NCBI GenBank assembly: GCA_963510375.1
Contig: CAUPES010000015.1
Coordinates: forward strand, 1-30,696
Direction of reading: 5' to 3'
From: Fastidiosipila sp963510375
Lineage (GTDB): Bacteria > Bacillota > Clostridia > Saccharofermentanales > Fastidiosipilaceae
DNA length: 30,696 nucleotides
The position numbers and the translations under genes were made by a program. The notes beneath the pieces are model-generated. The model ran no database searches. It was not told the origin of the DNA and saw nothing but the letters and a program-made list of their open reading frames with translations. Shown in pieces: positions 1-7,420 of the stretch. The stretch's first letter is position 1. Each line of letters starts with the position of its first letter.

Positions 1-20
1 TGATCACCCTTGGAGACAAA

Positions 21-113
21 ATGAAAAAAGATTCAATAAATAACAAAAGAGTGACAAAAACGCCGTGTAAAGTGCAACATAAACTGAAATTATTATTAAT
101 TTTCTACAATTAA
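21..113 (+). CDS. possible 30-aa peptide at window edge
   Basis: A short open frame begins MKKDSINNKR and ends at TAA, with a GGAG motif 6 bases before the ATG. It is basic and lysine-rich, with a short hydrophobic stretch (LKLLLIFYN) at its end. I recognise no family. It may be chance or the tail of something cut by the window edge. The only support is the ribosome site. Confidence 0.2.
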   Translation: MKKDSINNKRVTKTPCKVQHKLKLLLIFYN

Positions 114-228
114 TAATAAAATTTAATAAAATTAGCCTAATTGGTTTTAACAGTTTTATACAGTTCAATTTTAAACCTAGTTAACAAGGTGAAAAAACAC
201 TAATTATTTCAACTCTCGCAGCTATCTC

Positions 229-268
229 TCAAAAAAAATTGGTCAGGGCACCGTATGCTTTCCTGACC
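229..268 (-). terminator. intrinsic terminator, minus strand
   Basis: GGTCAGG (241-247) pairs perfectly with CCTGACC (262-268), with a further inner GCA/TGC pairing. Read on the minus strand the hairpin is followed by AATTTTTTTT, the form of a rho-independent terminator. No minus-strand gene lies between it and the terminator at 871-900, so it is either a back-up terminator or a leftover from a lost gene. Confidence 0.7.
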
Positions 269-509
269 TAATTCTATAAGAATATTCTACATAATACTTC
301 AAACAAAACAATTAAAATATTATTATTTTTTTATATGTAAAATTCAGCCACACTCCTTAATGTTAAATCAAAATTAAAATTAAGTTAAATACAGATAAAT
401 CAGGATAAAAGCTAATTATAATATAAAAAGGATGTTCTATAAAAATGATAGTTAGAAAAACTTCAAGAAAAAAGGAGAGAAGATTAAGAAAGAATTTAAA
501 CAAATTTAG

Positions 510-755
510 CTAAAATATATAGATTTACTTCCTTATCTTAGTGCTGAAGCAAAGAATTTTATAATTGTATCCGATGACAACAAGTACCATAATGTCATAA
601 CTACTAATCAAATTAGCTTTGGAAGAATACGTAACAAAGATATAGCAACTATATACCTGGGCAAAGATATAGATAAAATTAAAGAAACTGGTATTACACT
701 AGTTCCAGACAGAACCCTAAAAATTGAAGAGGCAGAATATGTGTTAATTTGTTGA
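510..755 (+). pseudogene. decayed plus-strand gene, 3' remnant of about 81 codons
   Basis: The frame reads LKYIDLLPYLSAEAKNF, continues with protein-like composition through SFGRIRNKDIATIYLG, and stops at TGA 753-755. It has no ATG, GTG or TTG start. An in-frame TAG (507-509) precedes it, and upstream of that the same frame continues as EKIKKEFKQI, so the gene looks interrupted and 5'-truncated. A perfect-stem terminator follows at 804-826, as expected behind a once-real gene. The family is not recognised. A chance open frame is possible but the residue pattern argues against it. Confidence 0.45.
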
Positions 756-803
756 GTAATAATTAATTACATTAAATATCAAATGCCATGCGATTTTAAT
801 TAA

Positions 804-833
804 GGGTCTAGTAATTTACTAGACCCTATTTTT
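804..833 (+). terminator. intrinsic terminator, plus strand
   Basis: GGGTCTAGTA (804-813) pairs with TACTAGACCC (817-826) around a three-base loop and is followed by TATTTTTAC. It sits about 50 bases after the stop of the remnant at 510-755 and fits as that gene's terminator. Confidence 0.75.
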
Positions 834-869
834 ACTTTTGAATTATTTTAAGTATTTAATTTTCTACAC

Positions 870-900
870 AAAAAAGAAGTGAGACCGCAGTCCCACTTCT
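870..900 (-). terminator. terminator of the coiled-coil surface protein gene
   Basis: AGAAGTG (875-881) pairs with CACTTCT (894-900), with an inner GAC/GTC pairing. On the minus strand the hairpin runs into TTTTTTG. It lies 27 bases after the stop of the gene ending at 928. Confidence 0.8.
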
Positions 901-927
901 GTAATTAACATTATTATTTAAGAAAGA

Positions 928-1842
928 TTACTTTCTATTTTTAATGTATGCAGCACCTAAAGCACTTACTAATGATGCAACACCTACTAGAGCTGTTGAA
1001 GCTACACCTGTAGAAGCTACTTTCTTAGCTTTTGTTGTCATTGTAGCTTTTGTTGTCATTGTAGCTTTTGTTGCTTTTGTAGCTTTTGTTGCTTTTGTAG
1101 CTTTTGTTGCTTTTGTAGCTTTTGTTGCTTTTGTACCTTCAGTTGCTTTTGTTGCTTCTGTTTGAGCTGCTTTTACTTTTTCTCTTAATTCAATTATTTC
1201 TTTGTTTAATTCGTAAATTTGTTTTCTTAGCATACCAGTATGCTCTAGCTCATTATCTTTATAAGCTTGGTAAATATCAGCTTTATTATTTAATTCTTGA
1301 AGCATCTTATTATTTGCTTCTAATTCTTTATTCCATTGTTCAATCAATACGAGGTTCTTTTTGTCATCACCACGTTTCTCTTCATCAGAAATCTTTTTAA
1401 CTAATTCAACACTAACTTTTTCTGCTGCATCAACTTTTGCTTCAATTTCTGCTAACAATTTTTCACTAGCCTTGTATTGTTTTTCCCATTTTGTTCTTTC
1501 AGCTTTTAGTTCTTCTAGTTTTGCTTGTTTTTCAGCCAACATCTTTTCTAGACTCTTAGCACTCTCAGCTGCTTTCTTAGCTTTTTCAGCATCATTAGCT
1601 TCTTTCTTTTCAGCATCTACTTTTGCTTGTAATTCAGCTTCTTCAGCTTTTAAGCCTTTAATTAGATTCATATATACATATTTATTTGAATCATCGCTAT
1701 CAATCTTTGCTTGGTAAGAAGCAATTTTTGCTTGAACCTCAGCTAATTTAGTTTCATTTGCACTTGCTGCGTTAACGGCAAATGGCAATGCTAATGTTGC
1801 TACCATCGCTACTGCAAATACCTTAATTTTTTTACTAATCAT
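928..1842 (-). CDS. secreted coiled-coil surface protein with ATK repeats and C-terminal membrane anchor
   Basis: The 304-aa protein starts at MISKKIKVF, chosen because GGGAGG lies 7 bases upstream; the ATG five codons earlier has no ribosome site. Residues 1 to about 27 form a signal peptide ending near NAASA. The centre (about 30-225) is highly charged, Ala/Glu/Lys-rich and predicted to be coiled coil (long heptad-like runs such as KAKKAAESAKSLEKMLAEKQ). A low-complexity Thr/Ala/Lys repeat follows (about residues 230-275). The C-terminus is VASTG, a hydrophobic segment and the tail KNRK. This is the layout of a sortase substrate, but with VASTG in place of LPXTG, so covalent anchoring is inference; a plain membrane anchor is possible. 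Function unknown; adhesion or spacer roles are plausible. It is monocistronic with its own promoter and terminator. Confidence 0.8.
   Translation of the reverse strand: MISKKIKVFAVAMVATLALPFAVNAASANETKLAEVQAKIASYQAKIDSDDSNKYVYMNLIKGLKAEEAELQAKVDAEKKEANDAEKAKKAAESAKSLEKMLAEKQAKLEELKAERTKWEKQYKASEKLLAEIEAKVDAAEKVSVELVKKISDEEKRGDDKKNLVLIEQWNKELEANNKMLQELNNKADIYQAYKDNELEHTGMLRKQIYELNKEIIELREKVKAAQTEATKATEGTKATKATKATKATKATKATKATKATMTTKATMTTKAKKVASTGVASTALVGVASLVSALGAAYIKNRK
1025..1132. repeat. six tandem 18-bp coding repeats
   Basis: Four identical copies of GTAGCTTTTGTTGCTTTT (1061-1132) adjoin two variants ending GTCATT (1025-1060). They encode the ATKATK/ATMTTK tract on the minus strand. The unit is a multiple of three, so slippage would alter protein length without a frameshift. 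Confidence 0.9.
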
Positions 1843-1905
1843 ATCTTTTCCTCCCATAGATTAATTATGATTATACGGTGATTGCTCACCTAATTTATTA
1901 TTATC

Positions 1906-1934
1906 ATTTTATAACGTGTGTTTTCATTTGTCAA
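1906..1934 (-). promoter_or_regulatory. promoter of the surface protein gene
   Basis: On the minus strand a perfect TTGACA (1929-1934) is followed after 17 bases by TAAAAT (1906-1911), 5 of 6 matches to TATAAT. Transcription would start near 1899, giving a leader of about 57 bases that contains the dyad GGTGA-GCAA-TCACC (1877-1890), a possible operator or leader hairpin. Confidence 0.7.
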
Positions 1935-1947
1935 GCACCTTTTGTTA

Positions 1948-1961
1948 ATAAAACGTTTACA
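1948..1961 (-). promoter_or_regulatory. cre-like (CcpA) site upstream of the surface protein promoter
   Basis: The minus strand reads TGTAAACGTTTTAT, which fits the catabolite-responsive element consensus TGWAANCGNTNWCA at all but the last two positions. It is centred about 20 bases upstream of the -35 box, a position where CcpA can act. A run of 15 A (1961-1975) adjoins it. Regulation by CcpA is inferred from the motif alone. Confidence 0.35.
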
Positions 1962-2083
1962 AAAAAAAAAAAAAATTAACAATTTCCCATAGAGTTGCTT
2001 AGTTTTACTATACTTCAATTTACATATAGACAACTATGATTTTCATATAGTCACATTTTGTTAATAGCTAAATCGATTTATCA

Positions 2084-2737
2084 CTATAAACCTGTTCGGT
2101 CAGCTAAGTCCAAATGCGAATCATCGCCTTCGTAAACAATTTCTTTATTACCATTACTATCAACTTCAATCTTAGTAACAGCAGTATTTCTATGTATGTT
2201 ATGGCTAATTTCTGAAGTAGGTGTACCTTTAATATAACCTAGTAAAAGTTGAATCAAGAAACCATGACTTATAACTAAAATTGTTTCACCTGGATGTTCT
2301 TTGACAATTCTCTCAAAAGCTTCAGAACCTCTCTTATACACTTCCGCACCAGACTCACCTGTTGGCATATCAACTTCATAGGGAGCCTCATTATACTTGG
2401 TCATAACTTCTGGATATCGTTCTAGTAATGCATTAAATTCTACACCTTCCATATCGCCAGCATCAATCTCTTCAATACCATCAATCACTTCTGCATCAAT
2501 TCCTAGCTCATCAAGTAGTGGTTGAATAGTTTGTTTGGTTCTAATCAATTTACTTACATACACCTTATCTACTTGTATACCAGAATCCAAAATTCTTTTA
2601 CTTAGTTTCGCCGCTTGGGCTCTTCCAGTTTCGTTTAGAGGAATATCACTACTTCCTTGAAATTTTTTCACCTTATTGAAGTCAGTCAATCCATGGCGGA
2701 TAAGGTAAATTGTAGTTTTCTTGTCTGCACTACTCAT
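2084..2737 (-). CDS. histidine phosphatase family protein (phosphoglycerate-mutase-like)
   Basis: The 217-aa protein belongs to the histidine phosphatase superfamily. The N-terminal YLIRHG carries the phospho-accepting His and its Arg, an acidic EEIDAGDMEG stretch follows, and VISHGFL carries the second catalytic His. Length and single domain fit the GpmB/CobC/PhoE branch, cytoplasmic phosphatases with varied substrates; the actual substrate cannot be told. I start at MSSADKK because AAGGA lies about 10 bases upstream; an ATG three codons earlier (2746) is possible but sits only 3 bases after that motif. The gene lies about 65 bases downstream of the MscS gene on the same strand. Confidence 0.85.
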   Translation of the reverse strand: MSSADKKTTIYLIRHGLTDFNKVKKFQGSSDIPLNETGRAQAAKLSKRILDSGIQVDKVYVSKLIRTKQTIQPLLDELGIDAEVIDGIEEIDAGDMEGVEFNALLERYPEVMTKYNEAPYEVDMPTGESGAEVYKRGSEAFERIVKEHPGETILVISHGFLIQLLLGYIKGTPTSEISHNIHRNTAVTKIEVDSNGNKEIVYEGDDSHLDLADRTGL

Positions 2738-2801
2738 TCTTTGCATTTCCTTTTATATTTCATATTTATTTTATTAACCTATTACATTGTAATGGATAAA
2801 T

Positions 2802-3899
2802 CTATTTCATTTTGTACACCACATTATTACTTATCTCAATATCTAGATCTGCCAATAGTTTAACAATCTTCGTATTGACACTATTTTTGGCGACTAGATG
2901 TTCAGTATAGTCTGAACTTGTTGTATACCTTAAATGGTATATATAAGAACCTGGGGTAAAATCCACTAAATTAAGCTTAATGTCACCCACAACATGCTCA
3001 TCTTTTTCAAGGATTTCGGTGAGCTCATTCCTGAATTGTTCCAACTTCTCCGCACTAGTATTAATACTTAGTGGAATCTCCATACTGCTTAGTCGTTGTC
3101 TTCTCTTAGTCCCGTTAACAATTACATTCCCACCCATTATTGAGTTTGGAATTGTCAAAAGCGTCCCGTCATCTGCTCTAACTCTACATGAGCGTAAACC
3201 AATATGTTCTACACTACCCGCTACAAAACCTGAACTTGCATTAGTTTCGACCCAATCCCCTACATCGAATGGTTTGTCCAACATAATGGCTAAACCTGCC
3301 ACTAAGTTTGATGCCGTATCTTGCGCAGCCAAGGCTAAAGCAATACCACCAATACCTAGACCTGCCAATAAACTCTGAACATTATCTAACCAGAGTTCAA
3401 GCACTGAGAACACCACGAAGATTATTACCACAGTCTTAATAACGACTCCTAAGTATTGCAAAGCTGTTCTATTATCTCCTCTGTAAGAATCAATATGTTT
3501 CTCTATATCCTTCTTAATTACTCTATTGATAATTAAATCTAAAACATCTAATAAAGCATGAGCAATACCAATGAAGAGAGTAGATTTGAAAGCATTGGTC
3601 AAGAAGCCATTATAACTAACAGGTAGATTAGGTACTAGCGGAATAAGCACGAGAGTTATTATTGAGAAGATTATCCACGATACAGGTTTCTCCAAATCTT
3701 CCTTGATTTTATACAAACCCGGTCTGTATTCATTCTTAATAAACTTAGAAAAAGTATTTATAGCCAAGCGAGCTAGTTTGTTTTTTAATAAAAATAAAAT
3801 TAGCAATGCTACTAGAATCAAAGCTATTTCTATTAAAGTAATTATTTTCGTGTTTTCTATATTGAGTATATTTTCTAAAACCAACTTGACCATCATCAT
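2802..3899 (-). CDS. MscS-family small-conductance mechanosensitive channel
   Basis: The 365-aa protein has hydrophobic segments at about residues 18-38, 72-92, 100-122 and 148-170, followed by the hallmark MscS pore helix and beta domain (GLGIGGIALALAAQDTASN, then LDKPFDVGDWVE). MscS channels open under membrane tension to release solutes during osmotic downshock. The Gly/Ala-rich packing face of the pore helix is intact. The C-terminal third forms the usual alpha/beta vestibule. GGAGGGAG lies about 10 bases before the ATG. It lies 52 bases after the aldolase-like gene and may share a transcript with it. Confidence 0.92.
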   Translation of the reverse strand: MMMVKLVLENILNIENTKIITLIEIALILVALLILFLLKNKLARLAINTFSKFIKNEYRPGLYKIKEDLEKPVSWIIFSIITLVLIPLVPNLPVSYNGFLTNAFKSTLFIGIAHALLDVLDLIINRVIKKDIEKHIDSYRGDNRTALQYLGVVIKTVVIIFVVFSVLELWLDNVQSLLAGLGIGGIALALAAQDTASNLVAGLAIMLDKPFDVGDWVETNASSGFVAGSVEHIGLRSCRVRADDGTLLTIPNSIMGGNVIVNGTKRRQRLSSMEIPLSINTSAEKLEQFRNELTEILEKDEHVVGDIKLNLVDFTPGSYIYHLRYTTSSDYTEHLVAKNSVNTKIVKLLADLDIEISNNVVYKMK

Positions 3900-3951
3900 T
3901 TGTGCTAACTCCCTCCATATTTGTCCCTGAACTAGCTTGACGCAACAGGAA

Positions 3952-5028
3952 CTAAATTAACTTTGACAGCTCTTCCATATCTGCTTCAGTATTCATATAT
4001 GTAGTAACAAATCTACATTTTGCCCTATCTTCAATTTTCTCCGCAATCTCAAAAGTCACTTCTTCCATTAAGTTCTCGCACAAGCTCAATGGCAAGTATA
4101 CAAAAACCTGATTACTCTCAGTTGGATGTGCTAATTCATAGCCAGCAGCCACAAAAGTCTCTGCCAGCAACCCAGCCATTTTATTAGCATGTTTAGCATT
4201 TTTCATGTAAAGAGTCTGGGAGAAATCATCTACTGCATTCAGGTTCTCATCTGCAAACAAGGCATCAAATTGCAAGGCTACTGCAAAAGTTTTTGCTAAT
4301 AGTGCACCTCTATTTTTTTGTGCATGGATGAAATTTCTGTCCAAATCTAAATTTGTTATTACCAGAGCTTCTCCATAAATGGCACCATTCTTAGTACCCC
4401 CAATGTAGAATACGTCACAATACTTAGCAATACTCTCTAGACTCAAATCTTGTTTAGCACTAGCCAGAGCGAAACCTAACCTAGCTCCGTCCATGAACAA
4501 GAGCAAATCATATTGTTTGCACACTTGAGAAATCTCTGCGAGCTCAGCTTCTGTATACACAGTTCCTGTTTCACTAGAATTAGCAAGGAAAACTAGGCGT
4601 GGTACTGTTTTTGTCTCTACCTGATTGTCTCTTACAATCTTCTCGATCGTAGCAGGGGTCAACTTTCCATTAACATTCTTACCATTAATAATTCTATGAC
4701 CAGTAGCTTCTATAGCTCCAGCTTCCATATTAGAAATATGAGCTGTATCGCAAGCTATAATTGACTCAAAATGTCTAAGAAATGCTGAACAGGCTAATAA
4801 ATTTGTCAAAGTACCACCCGCAATAAAATAAGTTTTTGCTTGAGGGCAATTTGTAAAATGCTTAATTTGCTCTCTAACCTGCTCGCTTACATTATCAAAA
4901 CCATAACCTCGATAATAGTCATTCCAATGTTCTTGGAGCTTTTGCAAGACATTTTCGTGTCCTAGGCTTTCGTAATCATTTAAAAAGTGTAGCGTTCTTC
5001 CCATTGTGTTTATCACTTTCATTTTCAT
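3952..5028 (-). CDS. threonine-aldolase-like PLP lyase (beta-eliminating lyase family)
   Basis: This 358-aa fold-type I PLP enzyme matches the low-specificity threonine aldolase group, which cleaves threonine or allo-threonine to glycine and acetaldehyde. FLNDYESLGH near the N-terminus, the AGGTLTNL PLP-phosphate region (about 70-77), FMDGARLGFA with Asp180 facing the PLP nitrogen, and GGTKNG with the Schiff-base Lys213 are all present. No clear ribosome site precedes any of the in-frame starts (5028, 5022, 5004); MGRTLHFLND at 5004 would match the family N-terminus best. Substrate specificity is inferred from family only. Confidence 0.85.
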   Translation of the reverse strand: MKMKVINTMGRTLHFLNDYESLGHENVLQKLQEHWNDYYRGYGFDNVSEQVREQIKHFTNCPQAKTYFIAGGTLTNLLACSAFLRHFESIIACDTAHISNMEAGAIEATGHRIINGKNVNGKLTPATIEKIVRDNQVETKTVPRLVFLANSSETGTVYTEAELAEISQVCKQYDLLLFMDGARLGFALASAKQDLSLESIAKYCDVFYIGGTKNGAIYGEALVITNLDLDRNFIHAQKNRGALLAKTFAVALQFDALFADENLNAVDDFSQTLYMKNAKHANKMAGLLAETFVAAGYELAHPTESNQVFVYLPLSLCENLMEEVTFEIAEKIEDRAKCRFVTTYMNTEADMEELSKLI

Positions 5029-5049
5029 TTTTATTATTTTTTTTATTAA

Positions 5050-5118
5050 TTTACTAGATTAAATTTTCAGACTAATTTACTAGACTAATTTATTTGACCA
5101 AATTTTTTCAGACTAAAT
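5050..5118. repeat. degenerate tandem repeat of about 26 bp between genes
   Basis: TTTACTAGATTAAATTTTCA and TTTACTAGACTAATTTATTT begin two consecutive units, with a partial third unit ATTTTTTCAGACTAA. The tract fills the short gap between the debranching enzyme stop and the aldolase-like gene. Confidence 0.5.
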
Positions 5119-5124
5119 CAAAAT

Positions 5125-7380
5125 CTAAATTTCTTTCAATTGCTCTGGAGCTACTCCCCAGGCAGTTTGCTTCCCACTTTCGATATTATCTTGCAAATAA
5201 TATGTGTAAAGTTTAGCCTTAGCCTGTTGCCGCTTATGGAATTTATCTGCCATCTCAGCTTTGGCCTCTTCAGCAGCCTCTGGAGAATCAAGCGGATACG
5301 CAATTAAGACAACAACAGATCTGGCTTTAATAGATAGATAATCGTAGAGTACGCTACTCTCTTCAATATCAGGAGAGAATTCCTCTCCCAATGGATTATC
5401 TGTATTTATAACTTCATACCAATACTCCCCGTTAGGTAAAGTAGGAAGCTCTATTGTCTTATTCTCCCAACCTGTATTAATAGCAAGATATATAACCTCA
5501 TCATTTCTATTGTTCTCTGCACGACCAGCATACATAATTCCCAAATAGTGAGAATCATAAGAGGTATCCATGTACCACTGTTTCACACCATGGAAACTGA
5601 CCTCAGGTAAACCACATCTTGCTGCTTCTGCATTTGCCCTCAACACCGGGTGTTGCTTACGAAAGGCTATCATATTTTTCCAAAAATTAAATATCTCTTT
5701 GTTCTTCTCTAGTAAATCCCAGTCAACCCAGGAAATTTCATTATCTTGACAGTAGGGGTTGTTATTTCCGAACTGAGTTCTTGCAAACTCATCACCTGCA
5801 TTTATCATCGGCACGCCAGTAGAAGCTAGTAAACATACGCAAGCATTAAGCATTAACTTTTTGCGCAAGAAATTAATATTCTCGTCATCAGTCTCGCCCT
5901 CAACACCACAATTCCAGCTATAATTATTGTTTTCGCCATCAGTGTTATTCCAACCGTTGGCCTCATTGTGCTTATCATTATAAGAATATAAATCGTTTAA
6001 GGTAAATCCATCATGGCAGGTAATAAAATTCACAGAAGCATATTTACCCCTAGTTTCAGGTGGATAAAGATCTTTCGATCCTGTCAAAGCTTGAGCTGCG
6101 TCCCAGACTTTACCATAGTCACCCTTGAGAAATTGTCTCATCGTATCGCGATAACGACCATTCCACTCTCCCCATCTAGAGTAAGAAGGAAATGATCCAA
6201 CCTGATACAGACCACCAGCATCCCAAGCTTCTGCTATTAATTCAACATTTTTCAGAATCGGATCATAGGCTAAAGATTCAAGTAGTGGTGGATTACTCAG
6301 AGGTGTACCCTGTTTATCTCTACCTAGAATTGAAGCGAGATCAAAACGAAAACCATCAATCCTATAGTTAACTACCCAATAACGAAGACATTCCAAAATC
6401 ATTTGCCTGACTATAGGGTTATTACAGTTAACTGTATTTCCACAGCCTGAGAAATTATAGTAGTAACCTTCTGGTGTTAGCATATAATATGTTTGGTTAT
6501 CTATACCCTTGAAACTAATATAAGGTCCCTGCTCATTTCCCTCTGTAGTATGGTTAAATACCACGTCAAGAAAAACCTGAATACCATTATCGTGCAAAGC
6601 TTTGACCAAAGATTTAAATTCGTAGCCTTCAATTATTCCATACTCTTGTGAAGCATAGGCAGGATTCACGGCAAAAAACGCCATAGGGTTGTAACCCCAG
6701 TAGTCTTTCAGCTCTTGTCCATCGTAATTTCGATTCTCAGCCTGAGAGTCAAACTGAAATATTGGCATAAGTTCTACAACATTTACGCCTAAAGATTTCA
6801 GATACGGAATTTTCTCAATTAAGCCGGCAAAAGTTCCTGGATAACGTACATTAGAGTTAGGATTTTGGGTGAAACCACGCACATGCATTTCGTAAATGAT
6901 CATCTCGTCATTAGGAATATCAGGCGACAACGAATCTCCCCAGTCGAAGTCATCTAACATGACTCTTGCTCTGTAAGGGTATTTGTTATCAGCGACTTGA
7001 TAAACATCTATGCGCCTAGCGTATTGGTCAACTACAGTTTTCTCTTTATCAAAAATCAAACCTGCTTCTGGATTCCATGGACCATCAATACTAAAACAAT
7101 ACTCTAAATTTTCAATATCTAAGTCAAAGACTGTCATTGAGTAGACATCTCCAACTTTGTAGCGTTTTGGATAAGGTATGACTGCAAAAGGTTCACTTGC
7201 TCCTCGTTCAAATAAAAGCAGATTAATTTCCGTTGCTAATTCAGAGTGAATCGTAAAACTTACAGAATTAGAATCGACAGCATAGGCACCATTTTTATCA
7301 TAAAAACCTGGACGGACAGGGTGTCCGTACCAGATTTCTAAAGGTTTTAAAACTGTTTCCGAATAGTTATTGCCCGTCAT
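5125..7380 (-). CDS. glgX: glycogen debranching enzyme, GH13 isoamylase/GlgX type
   Basis: The 751-aa protein has the layout of GlgX/isoamylase debranching enzymes (GH13): an N-terminal beta-sandwich (about 1-150), a TIM-barrel catalytic domain (about 150-620) and a C-terminal beta domain. It hydrolyses alpha-1,6 branch points of glycogen or limit dextrins. The conserved GH13 regions are present: DVVFNH (272-277), GFRFD with nucleophile Asp347, IAEAWD with acid/base Glu384, and CHDGFTLND with Asp457. Type I pullulanase activity cannot be excluded. It starts 40 bases after the ThrS stop with only a weak ribosome site, so it may be read through from thrS. No other glycogen gene is in the window. 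Confidence 0.9.
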   Translation of the reverse strand: MTGNNYSETVLKPLEIWYGHPVRPGFYDKNGAYAVDSNSVSFTIHSELATEINLLLFERGASEPFAVIPYPKRYKVGDVYSMTVFDLDIENLEYCFSIDGPWNPEAGLIFDKEKTVVDQYARRIDVYQVADNKYPYRARVMLDDFDWGDSLSPDIPNDEMIIYEMHVRGFTQNPNSNVRYPGTFAGLIEKIPYLKSLGVNVVELMPIFQFDSQAENRNYDGQELKDYWGYNPMAFFAVNPAYASQEYGIIEGYEFKSLVKALHDNGIQVFLDVVFNHTTEGNEQGPYISFKGIDNQTYYMLTPEGYYYNFSGCGNTVNCNNPIVRQMILECLRYWVVNYRIDGFRFDLASILGRDKQGTPLSNPPLLESLAYDPILKNVELIAEAWDAGGLYQVGSFPSYSRWGEWNGRYRDTMRQFLKGDYGKVWDAAQALTGSKDLYPPETRGKYASVNFITCHDGFTLNDLYSYNDKHNEANGWNNTDGENNNYSWNCGVEGETDDENINFLRKKLMLNACVCLLASTGVPMINAGDEFARTQFGNNNPYCQDNEISWVDWDLLEKNKEIFNFWKNMIAFRKQHPVLRANAEAARCGLPEVSFHGVKQWYMDTSYDSHYLGIMYAGRAENNRNDEVIYLAINTGWENKTIELPTLPNGEYWYEVINTDNPLGEEFSPDIEESSVLYDYLSIKARSVVVLIAYPLDSPEAAEEAKAEMADKFHKRQQAKAKLYTYYLQDNIESGKQTAWGVAPEQLKEI

Positions 7381-7420
7381 AAGTCATACTCTCGTGCTAC
7401 AGACTCACACTTCCTAAAAA

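Noticed and set aside
928..1000. Canonical LPXTG sorting signal
   Set aside because: The motif is VASTG, without Leu-Pro; no sortase gene is in the window.
1025..1132. CRISPR array
   Set aside because: The units are contiguous without spacers and are in-frame coding repeats.
944..1165. Plus-strand open frame across the 18-bp repeats
   Set aside because: It is the complement of the repeat-encoding region of the surface protein gene; low-complexity Phe/Val/Ala translation and no ribosome site.
3745..3945. Small minus-strand frame overlapping the start of the MscS gene
   Set aside because: It is out of frame with the MscS gene, whose ribosome site and family N-terminus are clear.
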